From Melioribacter sp051488665 (GTDB taxonomy: Bacteria > Bacteroidota > Ignavibacteria > Ignavibacteriales > Melioribacteraceae): DNA of 64,000 nt. The stretch covers positions 124,001-188,000 of the forward strand of contig NZ_JBPSEG010000005.1 of assembly GCF_051488665.1 (NCBI RefSeq), read 5' to 3'. The position numbers and the translations under genes are program-made. Below, piece after piece: positions 37,032 to 45,686 of the stretch (within the stretch, counting starts at the first letter, position 1; every line of letters begins with the position of its first letter). The notes beneath the pieces were generated by a model, which saw only the letters and a program-made list of their open reading frames with translations, did no database searches and was not told the DNA's origin.

Positions 37032-38825
37032 TTATCTATATAATGGTCCGAAGTTTTTACAGGCGGCAAAATCGGCGCTCTCCGCATCCGATGTGCCAAA
37101 TGCATTCCATGCAGCCGGTCTGAAAATACGATCTCTGTCTATGTTATGCATGTAAACAGCTATTCTAAGAATAGACGCAAGCGTAATCAATTTATCTCCG
37201 ATATGACCGTATGAAATTGCGGCGTGATTGGCGCCCCAATTCAGCATAACCGAGTAGACATCCTTGAATGCTCCCTTACCGGTTAACCTGGGTACAAACC
37301 ATGTTGTAGGCCAGGTAGGATTCGTTCTTTTCTGTAACAGAGCGTCTACTTCGCGATCGAGTTCGACCGTATAACCTTCGGCAATCTGCAGCGCCGGTCC
37401 CAAGCCGTGAATTATATTAATTCTGCTCATCGTAACCGGCATGCCGCCTTCCGTCAAAAAGTGCGACGAAAAACCGCCTCCCCTAAAATACTCCCTTATT
37501 GCAGGACACCAGCTCGTGGCTTCGAGACAGTCTTTGGCTTCCTTCTCCGTTATCTCCCAGAAAGGTTTAATGGCGGGTTTGCCATTCAGACGCTGTTTAC
37601 CGGTTCCGTCGAGAGCGGACGAGCCCGAGTTGATAAGATGGATGATTCCTCCTTCAGCCAATCCGGTAAGTTTTTTGCCCGTCACTCTTTGAACGGCTTC
37701 GGGACTCCAATACGTGCGCACGTCCGAAAAAATTTGAGCCGTATCCGTCAATAAATGTCCGAAAAGCATACAAATTCCGTTCAGGCTGTCGTTTTCCGTA
37801 GCTACTATGTACGGTTTACGAATACCGTTCCAGTCAAAAGACGAATTTAAAATCGCTTCCAGGAAATCGCCGTTAGGCATAAAATCCGTCCATTGGCGTT
37901 GTCCCTGAAATCCCGCTGCTATTGCATTGTGTCCCAGAGCTTCTTCTTCGAAACCTAATTCTGCAAGTTTGGGATTTCCGATCATAAGGTCTCTGAAAAT
38001 CATCGTCATTTTAACAACCGTATCCCATTCGCTTTTACGCTGTTCTCCGGATACAGGCGGATCATTAGGATCTTCTCCTTCCCGGCAGTTAGCCGCAACC
38101 CATTTTATAGCTTTATTAAATTCTTCACCGTCGTAAATTTTTTCGTTAATTCTTCTTATTATTTCAGTCATATCTACAAATTCGGATTTCATTCCGAGAT
38201 AGTCATACATAAAATGCGTATCGACAACCGAGCCGGCAATACCCATTGAAACGGCTCCGACCGAAAGATAAGATTTGCCCTGCATTTCCATTGCTGCCAG
38301 AGCCGCTTTTGTAAACAAGAGTAATTTTTCTTTAACGTCGTCCGGTATGGACGAATCGTTGCTCTCCTGAACATCTTTCCCATATATTCCGAACGCAGGA
38401 ATACCCAATTGATTGTATCCGGCGAGCGCCGCCGCAAGATAAACCGCTCCCGGTCTTTCCGTTCCATTGAATCCCCAGACGGCTTTGGGTATAATAGGAG
38501 TCGTATCCATTACTTCCGTGCCATAGCACCAGCACGGAGTAACCGTAATAGAAACGCCTACGTTATTTTCCTTGAATTTTTCCATACAAGCCGCTGCTTC
38601 TGCAGCTCCGCCAATGCAAGTATCCGCAATAACGCATTCGACAGGCATACCGTCGGGATGGCGTAGCGCGCTTTGTATCAGTTCGGCGGTTTTCTTTGCC
38701 ATTTGCATTGTTTGGGCTTCGAGCGATTCCCTGACGCCTTTCCTTCTTCCGTCGATTGCAGGTCTTATCCCGACTCTTACGTGTTTTTTTCTCAATTGAA
38801 ATACCGGATGATTGTCGAAGTTCAT
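37032..38825 (-). CDS. fucI: L-fucose isomerase
   Basis: 597 residues, close to the 591 of E. coli FucI. Converts L-fucose to L-fuculose in the cytoplasm with Mn2+. Recognisable segments: VRVGIRPAIDGRRKGVRESL (16-35), VIADTCIGGAAEAAAC, VTPCWCYGTEVMD, AVWGFNGTERPGAVYLAA and the C-terminal LNWGANHAAISYGHIG. Metal ligands in the family are Glu, Asp and His of the central and C-terminal domains; these regions are present. Ribosome binding site GGAGCAG. It precedes the permease gene by 5 nt. Fuculokinase and fuculose-phosphate aldolase genes are not in the window. Confidence 0.95.
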   Translation of the reverse strand: MNFDNHPVFQLRKKHVRVGIRPAIDGRRKGVRESLEAQTMQMAKKTAELIQSALRHPDGMPVECVIADTCIGGAAEAAACMEKFKENNVGVSITVTPCWCYGTEVMDTTPIIPKAVWGFNGTERPGAVYLAAALAGYNQLGIPAFGIYGKDVQESNDSSIPDDVKEKLLLFTKAALAAMEMQGKSYLSVGAVSMGIAGSVVDTHFMYDYLGMKSEFVDMTEIIRRINEKIYDGEEFNKAIKWVAANCREGEDPNDPPVSGEQRKSEWDTVVKMTMIFRDLMIGNPKLAELGFEEEALGHNAIAAGFQGQRQWTDFMPNGDFLEAILNSSFDWNGIRKPYIVATENDSLNGICMLFGHLLTDTAQIFSDVRTYWSPEAVQRVTGKKLTGLAEGGIIHLINSGSSALDGTGKQRLNGKPAIKPFWEITEKEAKDCLEATSWCPAIREYFRGGGFSSHFLTEGGMPVTMSRINIIHGLGPALQIAEGYTVELDREVDALLQKRTNPTWPTTWFVPRLTGKGAFKDVYSVMLNWGANHAAISYGHIGDKLITLASILRIAVYMHNIDRDRIFRPAAWNAFGTSDAESADFAACKNFGPLYR

Positions 38826-38841
38826 AACTGCTCCGTTATAT

Positions 38842-38985
38842 TTAATTTATTCCGATTTCTTTCGGTATGCCGTATAGATTCCGTCTGTTAATAAGTTCAT
38901 TAACTCTCGACTCGGTTAATTCTTCGATATTACCAATTTGACTGGCAATAAATTCAATTTTGGATGCATGTTCCAAAGTTTCCAT
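38842..38985 (-). CDS. Small ORF of 47 codons upstream of fucI
   Basis: A short reading frame starting METLEHASKIEFIASQIGNI and ending PKEIGIN, located 16 nt upstream of fucI and 77 nt downstream of the NagB/PIG-L gene, same strand. The peptide is charged and probably helical, with a low-complexity composition normal for a coding sequence, but no Shine-Dalgarno site is evident. I do not recognise it. It could be a real small protein, a leader peptide, or a leftover of a longer gene. Confidence 0.35.
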   Translation of the reverse strand: METLEHASKIEFIASQIGNIEELTESRVNELINRRNLYGIPKEIGIN

Positions 38986-39062
38986 TTTATGATAAGAATT
39001 TATTATCGAATTTCCTAACTGTCAATGTTATGAAATTTAACACGATACTTTTACCGGCATAC

Positions 39063-41405
39063 TCATTTAATATATTCAACCGATTTTCTCAATTCCATTG
39101 AATACTGATAGAATTCCTTTAGGCTCATTTCTTTTAGGAACAACATACCGTGAGCAGCGCGCGCTCTGGGTATAGGATTGTTCAGGAAATATTTTTTTCC
39201 GAGACAGTTCCTGATTTTCTGATATTGTTCGACATGAATTTGTCTGGCCAGCTGAGAAAAAGGTCCGTCGTACTCCCAGCTTGGGAAGCTGGCGTCTTTT
39301 TGAGAACCGTAACAATTCATAAATACATTGTCGAGAATCGCCATCGAATTAAGGCTAACGGGCACATAAATATTTGCTTCTGCGGGATGGAAACGGTACC
39401 AGACATTTCTGTAGCCCCATATTTTGAGTTTTGAAATATCTTCCTCTTTTTCATAAAGTTTCAATGCTTCGCTTACAGCCTGAAGCACTTTGTAATGGGT
39501 ATCAGGTCCGCTGCCTTCCGGGTCAAACGCTACGGTTAATATAGTCGGTTTGATTTTTCTAATTAGTTCAAGTATCGGGATTACGTCTCTTTGTAGTTCC
39601 GGATTTTCAGTAAATATGTTCCCCTGATAGAAGCCGAGCCTTAGATGCGAAACGTCTTTCGAAGAAAAGCCGTAATATGCCCAGGTCAGTTCTTCCTCCC
39701 ATTCTCTCAACATTCCTTTTAACTTTTGAACGTGAGGGATATCTTTTTTACCGGGATACTGCGTTCCGAAATAATTAATCAGTTCGTCAACTCTGTCGTT
39801 AATATATCTAAGACTTGTTTCTTCGTAAATTTCTATAATATTTCTGAGCATCCTTCTGGAAGTGGCTTCGGTTCTTTTGGCAATATTGTTTTCCGCAATA
39901 CCGTCAAGATAAAGACTGATATCGCTATCTTTTGCTTCGGCGTTGTCGGGTTCGAAGTAACCCGTTTTATATCTTTCGTCGAAGGCGCCCGCAGTTAAGT
40001 ATTCTTTCAGTTTAAGCATCAATTCGAGCATGTAGGAATTTGTAACGGCAGTAAAACCGCTGGTAAAAACAGCGAAATGATGTTTGTTCAGATGAGTTCT
40101 TACGAGATGATTAATAAAAGCAAGATATCCCAGCATTATGTCGTCGTGATGAGGCGCCGTGTGCAGGATAGTTTGATTCAGCGGCGTATTCATCCCTCTG
40201 TTAAAGCGTTCGATTATGTCATTATAAATAAGTTCGTTGATTTCTTTTACCGGTTTACCGGATTTTTTCAGAACAAGATTAGCAAGCTTATCGCCGGTAT
40301 AGTCGCTCTTTGTAAGGGACAACAATTCCTTACCGGTATTAACCGACAAATTTATTACAGCTTTTTCCAGAGAAAGTCTCGATAATTTTGTTTCTTTCTC
40401 CACGTCGTCATAAATTCTCTCGGATAAGAGCGACGCCGCTCCGTTAGTAAGATAAAAGCGCGAGTCGCGGAGCTTTTGAAGTACGGTAGCGGGATATTTA
40501 TTTGAAGCTTCGTTCTCAACAGAGTCTTTTACGATTTTCGCCTTAGCTTCTCCAGCCGCAATAATAATAGCCGTGGCGTTTTTATTATATGTAATTGTAT
40601 TCAAACCGATTGTGATCACAAGTCTGTTCGAAGCGACTTCGATTCCCCCAAGATCGGTTGATGCGGCGGCTTGCGTTTGATAGTTAGTCGCGGTCAGTCT
40701 TGTAGTTGAAAAGTGGTCGCTTCCCTGAACGTTGAACCCGATATGACCGTCCGGACCAATTCCTCCCAGGAAAAATCCGATGCCGCCCATATCGCGTATT
40801 TTCTTTTCGTACTGCGTGCAAAATTCGTCTACAATTTCAATCGTTTCCTTTTGTAATCTTTCAATACGACTGCCGGGGAGCTTCGTGCGCAAACTCAGGT
40901 CAACCTTATTATCGGGAAATATTACGGACAGCGGAAGATTTTCCGCCGTTCCGATTTTATTAACGTTGATCAAAAGCGCGTTGTTGGGATCGATCCCGAA
41001 AGTTTTGATATAAAATTTTTTTATGTAATAATAAAAGCTGTTTTGCTGCGTCGAGTCGATGGGATAAAATTCGTCAATCTGGACGAACTTTATTTTTTTC
41101 ATATCCGGTTTCTTTTGGGGATCGAGTTCGTATTTTTTTAATTTTTGTCTGATTTCCGGTTTATCCCAGTTCTTCATTATGTGAGTAAACCAGTAGATAA
41201 AATACTCGGGCGTTTTTCCCGTAGGCAGCGATACAACTCCTTCCGGATTTGCCTGCAGCCACTCTACAAAACGAAAAGCGGTCAATTCGCCCAATTCGGG
41301 AATATTCCCGACCTGTATAACGGGAATTTTTTCAGTGGGTTTATATATAAATTTTTTACCTGATTTTTTCAGAAAAAAGCTTTCGACTTTAGAACCTGGT
41401 TCCAT
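39063..41405 (-). CDS. Glucosamine-6-phosphate deaminase fused to a PIG-L/LmbE deacetylase-like domain
   Basis: 780 residues. N-terminal half (about 20-330) is a glucosamine-6-phosphate deaminase: SLPTGKTPEYF, QIDEFYPID (Asp111) and GGIGPDGHIGFN (Asp219 and His221) match the NagB phosphate loop and active site. C-terminal half (about 400-770) is PIG-L/LmbE-like with the zinc motif in APHHDDIMLGY (418-422) in place of the usual HPDD. PIG-L proteins deacetylate N-acetylglucosamine groups, so one polypeptide could both deacetylate and deaminate GlcNAc-6-phosphate, but this is inference: no nagA gene is seen nearby. Ribosome binding site AGGAGAAT. Third gene of block C, 23 nt after the ROK kinase. 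Similar long NagB-like proteins occur in Bacteroides. Confidence 0.88.
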   Translation of the reverse strand: MEPGSKVESFFLKKSGKKFIYKPTEKIPVIQVGNIPELGELTAFRFVEWLQANPEGVVSLPTGKTPEYFIYWFTHIMKNWDKPEIRQKLKKYELDPQKKPDMKKIKFVQIDEFYPIDSTQQNSFYYYIKKFYIKTFGIDPNNALLINVNKIGTAENLPLSVIFPDNKVDLSLRTKLPGSRIERLQKETIEIVDEFCTQYEKKIRDMGGIGFFLGGIGPDGHIGFNVQGSDHFSTTRLTATNYQTQAAASTDLGGIEVASNRLVITIGLNTITYNKNATAIIIAAGEAKAKIVKDSVENEASNKYPATVLQKLRDSRFYLTNGAASLLSERIYDDVEKETKLSRLSLEKAVINLSVNTGKELLSLTKSDYTGDKLANLVLKKSGKPVKEINELIYNDIIERFNRGMNTPLNQTILHTAPHHDDIMLGYLAFINHLVRTHLNKHHFAVFTSGFTAVTNSYMLELMLKLKEYLTAGAFDERYKTGYFEPDNAEAKDSDISLYLDGIAENNIAKRTEATSRRMLRNIIEIYEETSLRYINDRVDELINYFGTQYPGKKDIPHVQKLKGMLREWEEELTWAYYGFSSKDVSHLRLGFYQGNIFTENPELQRDVIPILELIRKIKPTILTVAFDPEGSGPDTHYKVLQAVSEALKLYEKEEDISKLKIWGYRNVWYRFHPAEANIYVPVSLNSMAILDNVFMNCYGSQKDASFPSWEYDGPFSQLARQIHVEQYQKIRNCLGKKYFLNNPIPRARAAHGMLFLKEMSLKEFYQYSMELRKSVEYIK

Positions 41406-41428
41406 GATTCTCCTGTAATAATTATTGT

Positions 41429-42538
41429 TTACTGTTTATCGATCATATTCAATGCAAAGGCATAAGCGCCAAGAGCTATCGCCTTGCTTGCGCCTAATTG
41501 CGAAATGCCAACAGCGATTTTCTTCGAGGCGTCGTAATTCACTTTTTCGTTTGTACCGTAAACATTTATTTCTACTGTCTCGTTGTGCAGAAAATTTTTA
41601 AGGTCTTCTTCATTGCCGATATAATAAATCTGAGCCATTAGTCGTTTTACCCGTGCGCCGTCAGAAGTTTTTTTATAATAACTTCTCATTTCGTCTAACA
41701 AAAACGGCATGAAAAGCTGCGAAGCTCCCGCCAGGCCGCCGCCGATTACAACCGGACAATCCATGATAGTAACCACATTTGCAATAGCGTCGCCAACTAC
41801 CCGAGCCATTTTTTTGTAAGCTTCAATTGCGGCGCTTTTATTTCCCTCAATTTTTCCAACAGCTATTTCATAAATTTCTTTAGGGGAAGGAGCGTCGGAA
41901 TATTCTATTCCCGCGGCTTCGCTATAGAGTCTTCTTATTCCTCTTATGCTGGCGTGTTCTTCGGCAAATTCTTCAGGAGAGATACGATTGCGCAAAAGCC
42001 AAATTTCACCTGCCATCGAATTATCGCCTCTGTAGAGTTCTCCGTTAATGAATAAACCGCATCCGAATCCCGTTCCCAAAGTAATGCCGATCAGATTTTT
42101 ATATCGTTTGGGATTGCCGGCGTCGCTCAATAATTTATTTATATACGGAAGGAAACCGGCAAGCCCTTCACCATAAGCATAAAGGTCGCCGTCGTTATTG
42201 ATAAAAACCGGCAAGCCGAATTTATTTTTAAGAAAAGAACCCAATGCCACACCGCCTCTATAAGCGGGAAGGTTGCCCAGATCTCCGATAATACCGTTGG
42301 GGTAATCTGCCGGACCGGGGGAAGCTATACTTATAGCCGACGGAGTTTTATCGAGTTGTTTTAATACATAATTAAAACCTTCGACAATATTGTTCATCGA
42401 TTTATCGAGGTCGTCTCCGCACGCGTCGAGACGGTATTCGTCCGCTATCTGTCTTCCGGACTGAAAAGCGGAGAATACGAAATTCGTACCCCCTCCGTCC
42501 AACGTCATTATAATTCTGTAGTCTTTTTCAAAATTCAT
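41429..42538 (-). CDS. ROK-family sugar kinase
   Basis: 369 residues. The ATP phosphate-1 motif is MTLDGGGTNFVFSAF (11-25), then AISIASPGPADYPNGIIGDL, NNDGDLYAYGEG, GITLGTGFGCGLFINGELYRG and GGGLAGASQLFMPFL. No helix-turn-helix is present, so this is a kinase rather than a regulator. The zinc-binding cysteine cluster is absent, as in several Bacteroidota ROK kinases. The position between an MFS sugar transporter and NagB/PIG-L suggests a GlcNAc or glucosamine kinase feeding the deaminase, but glucose or mannose are possible substrates. Confidence 0.88.
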   Translation of the reverse strand: MNFEKDYRIIMTLDGGGTNFVFSAFQSGRQIADEYRLDACGDDLDKSMNNIVEGFNYVLKQLDKTPSAISIASPGPADYPNGIIGDLGNLPAYRGGVALGSFLKNKFGLPVFINNDGDLYAYGEGLAGFLPYINKLLSDAGNPKRYKNLIGITLGTGFGCGLFINGELYRGDNSMAGEIWLLRNRISPEEFAEEHASIRGIRRLYSEAAGIEYSDAPSPKEIYEIAVGKIEGNKSAAIEAYKKMARVVGDAIANVVTIMDCPVVIGGGLAGASQLFMPFLLDEMRSYYKKTSDGARVKRLMAQIYYIGNEEDLKNFLHNETVEINVYGTNEKVNYDASKKIAVGISQLGASKAIALGAYAFALNMIDKQ

Positions 42539-42564
42539 TGTATTCTCTATTTTTATTCTTAGGA

Positions 42565-43755
42565 TTATTCAGTAGCGAATTTAATTTTTGACGAGTATAC
42601 GGATACAATTCCGATATAGATTACGCATAACAACGGAATTATAAAACCGGTAAGAACGTCGCTCAAATCGTTTACCGCTCCCATAATTAACGGCACCACG
42701 GCGCCGCCTGCAATTGCAGTAACCATTAAACCCGACAATTCATTCGACCTTTCCGGCATCTTTTCAATCGTTATCGAAAAGACAAGCGGGAAAATATTCG
42801 AGAAACCCAAGCCCGTTAAAATAATTCCGACAAACGTTATAAGTGCGCTGTTTGTAAACATCAACGCTATTCCGATAAAAGAAATCACAACGGTTAATTT
42901 TAAAAACTTTTGCGCCTCTATTTTTCGGAGTATTAAAGACCCCAAAAATCTTCCCGCCATTATAGGCAGAAAAAACAACGACCAGCTGACCCACAAACTA
43001 AACCCCGCGACTCCGAAGTTTTCCTTCAGTAAAATAGGCACGCCGGAACTCATCGATACTTCAGCTCCAACGTAAAAGAAAATTGCAAGCGTCATCATCA
43101 AGACATAAGGTTTTTTCAGTAATTCAAAACAAGACTTAATAGAAGCCGGCACATCTTTTTGCTCCTTTTCGTGTATGTCGGTTTTTACCGTTATTAACAG
43201 CGTAATCAAAATCAGGGAAGCGAAGAGCGGAAATAATATAGTCCACTCAAGTTTAAAAACATAAGCCACAAAAGGAGGAATTAGAAAACCCATAGAAGAA
43301 CCGACGGCTTTCAACGATTGAGCCAGCGATAAATTTCTTGAATACGCGCCTTCGGGCGAAACATCTCTCATTATCGGATTCCCGACAACCTGTAGAATTG
43401 TCGCCCCTGCGCATAATAACAGTATTGAAGCCAACACAACTAAAAAGTCAAATTTTCCGACTAAAGATAAATCGAAAGGTAAGCCGTACATTCCGTTTAA
43501 TATCGGGAGTAACAATCCGATTAAAGCGACCGTAAGACCGAGTAACAATACGTATTTCCTTCCTTTTCTATCCTGGTATATTCCGATTGGAATTGATAAA
43601 ATTCCGAACATTATGAAGCCGGTAAACGGTATTAATTGAGCCATTGTATAAGAAAGGCTAAAACTGTCTTTAGCCAATCCGACGAGCGGACCGACGACGT
43701 CGCCGAATCCCATACACAAGAATGCCAAATAAACCGGAAGCGCTCTCGATTTCAT
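42565..43755 (-). CDS. MFS sugar transporter (FHS/GlcNAc or glucose permease-like)
   Basis: About 396 residues with 12 TM helices. Signature regions LPVYLAFLCMGFGDVVGPLVGL, GATILQVVGNPIMRDV, NLSLAQSLKAVGSSMGF and FSNIFPLVFSITIEKMP. It resembles the fucose-glucose-galactose branch of the MFS. Start set at ATG 43755 (MKSRALPVYLAF) with GGAT upstream; the frame opens at a TTG four codons earlier. First gene of block C and preceding ROK kinase by 26 nt, so the transported sugar probably is the kinase substrate. Confidence 0.88.
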   Translation of the reverse strand: MKSRALPVYLAFLCMGFGDVVGPLVGLAKDSFSLSYTMAQLIPFTGFIMFGILSIPIGIYQDRKGRKYVLLLGLTVALIGLLLPILNGMYGLPFDLSLVGKFDFLVVLASILLLCAGATILQVVGNPIMRDVSPEGAYSRNLSLAQSLKAVGSSMGFLIPPFVAYVFKLEWTILFPLFASLILITLLITVKTDIHEKEQKDVPASIKSCFELLKKPYVLMMTLAIFFYVGAEVSMSSGVPILLKENFGVAGFSLWVSWSLFFLPIMAGRFLGSLILRKIEAQKFLKLTVVISFIGIALMFTNSALITFVGIILTGLGFSNIFPLVFSITIEKMPERSNELSGLMVTAIAGGAVVPLIMGAVNDLSDVLTGFIIPLLCVIYIGIVSVYSSKIKFATE

Positions 43756-43803
43756 AGCTATATCCAAATTATTGATTCATTCGATTTGTAAATATAATAA
43801 TCA

Positions 43804-43829
43804 GCCAGCCGGAAACAGATCCGGCTGGC
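43804..43829 (-). terminator. Hairpin terminator
   Basis: GCCAGCCGGA pairs with TCCGGCTGGC (10 bp, 6-nt loop AACAGA). It lies 26 nt past the stop of the beta-helix gene and 49 nt before the MFS gene start, on the minus strand. The stem is GC-rich, but the T-run after it is weak (TGATTATTATATT). Probably ends the TonB/beta-helix transcript. Confidence 0.65.
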
Positions 43830-43854
43830 TTTACTGTTGCTGTGGAGGAGGCTA

Positions 43855-44196
43855 CTATTTCATCAACACAATTTTTCTGAATGCACGGAATGATTCGGAT
43901 TCCAAACCGATAAAATAAACGCCGCTCGATACCTGTCTACCGAAATCGTCTCTTCCGTTCCATGTTGCCGAGTATGTTCCCGGCGACATTTTCTGGTCGA
44001 TAAGCGTTCTGATTTTTTGTCCGAGAATATTATATACATTTAAAGTCACATTCGAAGATTTGGTAAGGCTGAAGTTGATTTTAGTCGTCGGGTTAAACGG
44101 ATTCGGATAAGCTTCCGAAAGCGTAAATTCGTTTGGAATTTCGGGATTAACTTCTTCTACCCCTGCAGCCACAGATTTTTCTGTTCGGGGAACCAA
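43855..44196 (-). CDS. Type IX secretion C-terminal sorting domain, out-of-frame 3' part of the beta-helix gene
   Basis: 113 codons in the -1 frame relative to the gene ending at 44157. They encode an acidic linker (VEEVNPEIPNEFTLSE), then the classic sorting domain AYPNPFNPTTKINFSLTKSS, the NVYNILGQKIRTL strand, GTYSATWNGRDDFGRQVSSG and a final KIVLMK. This domain directs export across the outer membrane by the type IX system. A lone sorting domain with no signal peptide makes no sense on its own, so this is almost certainly the missing end of the upstream gene. Confidence 0.85.
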   Translation of the reverse strand: MVPRTEKSVAAGVEEVNPEIPNEFTLSEAYPNPFNPTTKINFSLTKSSNVTLNVYNILGQKIRTLIDQKMSPGTYSATWNGRDDFGRQVSSGVYFIGLESESFRAFRKIVLMK

Positions 44197-45632
44197 TTCA
44201 AATCGCCGATAGCAAAACCGTCAGTGCCGCCGTTTTGCAGCATCGTATTCGAATAAGCAAGATTTTCGGGCAATGGCCATTTCGGCGGGAAATTCAATTC
44301 ATAATGCCACGGATTGTCGAGCTTTCTCGAAGCTATTCTGCGAACATAAGCGACCAGACTGTCGACATGATTTACGACGCCCTGGTCTGTAAAACCGGGA
44401 TCTGCTTCCATGTTGTTGCTTACGTCAATATACGGCGAGTAATCCCACGAAGCGGGATTCGTAAGCGAGTCGAGACACCAGAGGCTCAGGTCGTTTATCC
44501 ATCTAGCCATTGTCAGCTTTCTTACCAGATATTGTTTCGAATCGTCGAGCATTACGACGCTGTCCGCTACGGTAACGGTATCGTTCCAGTCATTATAGAA
44601 CTTAACCAATTTTTCGGGATTGAAATAAGCGTTGTTCTGAGCGACGTGTACGCGCTTGCTGGGATCAAACAGGTCGATATAAATGCCTCTTGCGGAATCG
44701 ACGTAAGCTTCAGGACCGGTTATTTCATAGCCATTATATGTGCCTTTTTTTCTTATTCTGTAAATACTTGAAGAAATGGTATCGGGATAATTAAAGAACC
44801 AGCCCTGAATTACCTGTTCGGGATCGCCGCCCCATGCATGGGCTGCATAAAACAGATTGTTCTTCATATATAAGTTGGATGCTTGTCTTATCAAGAACGG
44901 ATTAACTACAGTATAGACAACTGTATTGTGTTCGAATACGGAATAAGGATCGTAACCGCGAATTGAATAAAGATACGAGTTGCAGGCAAAGAAAGTATTG
45001 TTAATAAAGATTGTGCTGTCGGGATGATCCAGCCCGCCCGATAAGAAAGGCTGTCCGCCGAAATAAGAAGTTGAATGAATGAAGTTTCTGAAATGACAGT
45101 CCTGCACATCAAGTTTGACGAATTTGGCGCCGTCAACGCGTATGCCGGCTTCGGTAAAGGCGTCGAAAACAACGCGGCGTAATTTTAGCGAAATACTGTC
45201 TGCGCCGATATGGATGGCTCGGCTCCAGCCCAAAGTTTTACCGTCCGATCTCATCGACAACAGATATAAATCGTTAAGTTCGACCTTGATGCCCTTTTTG
45301 ATAAATTTAAAAAACCATTCTTCGGAAGTACCGTCGGCTCTGATTGCAGGCGCAAGAACCGGCGGTCTCTTTGTTTCATCCCCCTTTGCAATAAACTTGC
45401 ACGAACTGTTAATTTCAAAAGCTTTTTCGATGTAATAGATAGCGCCTCTATCGAGAACGTATACGCGATAGTCCGATACGGCGGTATCTGCGTTGATTAT
45501 GTTACTGATCTCCAAAGACTGGGAACCCGGAATATAAACAGTATCGGTTGTGGATTGCGCCACAGTTTCGGCAGGGAAAGCCAACAGAGATATTATCCCG
45601 ATGGCTATCAGGAAAGCGTACAGCTTTTTCAT
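44157..45632 (-). CDS. Exported beta-helix-like protein (5' part of a frameshifted type IX-secreted protein)
   Basis: 491 residues with signal peptide MKKLYAFLIAIGIISLLAFPAETVAQ. The body has the short repeated turns of a right-handed parallel beta-helix (FINNTFFACNSYLYSIRG, FEHNTVVY, YMKNNLFYAAH), as in pectate-lyase-like and DUF5123/DUF4957-like Bacteroidota surface proteins. Function unknown; could be a polysaccharide binding or lyase protein. The frame ends at 44157 directly after GGGG (44160-44163); reading in the -1 frame there gives a smooth junction into the sorting domain. A single lost G, a real mutation, or frameshifting could explain it. Strong ribosome binding site GGAGGAATGAT. 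Follows the TonB receptor by 54 nt. Confidence 0.75.
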   Translation of the reverse strand: MKKLYAFLIAIGIISLLAFPAETVAQSTTDTVYIPGSQSLEISNIINADTAVSDYRVYVLDRGAIYYIEKAFEINSSCKFIAKGDETKRPPVLAPAIRADGTSEEWFFKFIKKGIKVELNDLYLLSMRSDGKTLGWSRAIHIGADSISLKLRRVVFDAFTEAGIRVDGAKFVKLDVQDCHFRNFIHSTSYFGGQPFLSGGLDHPDSTIFINNTFFACNSYLYSIRGYDPYSVFEHNTVVYTVVNPFLIRQASNLYMKNNLFYAAHAWGGDPEQVIQGWFFNYPDTISSSIYRIRKKGTYNGYEITGPEAYVDSARGIYIDLFDPSKRVHVAQNNAYFNPEKLVKFYNDWNDTVTVADSVVMLDDSKQYLVRKLTMARWINDLSLWCLDSLTNPASWDYSPYIDVSNNMEADPGFTDQGVVNHVDSLVAYVRRIASRKLDNPWHYELNFPPKWPLPENLAYSNTMLQNGGTDGFAIGDLNWFPEQKNLWLQG

Positions 45633-45686
45633 ATCATTCCTCCTATTATAGTGTTATAGTTTAAGCCGCTTACGGGCATAAATTTT

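Noticed and set aside
44157..44163. Programmed -1 frameshift signal
   Set aside because: GGGG alone is weak and no downstream pseudoknot was noticed; one-base loss or sequencing error is simpler. Kept only as a possibility in the findings.
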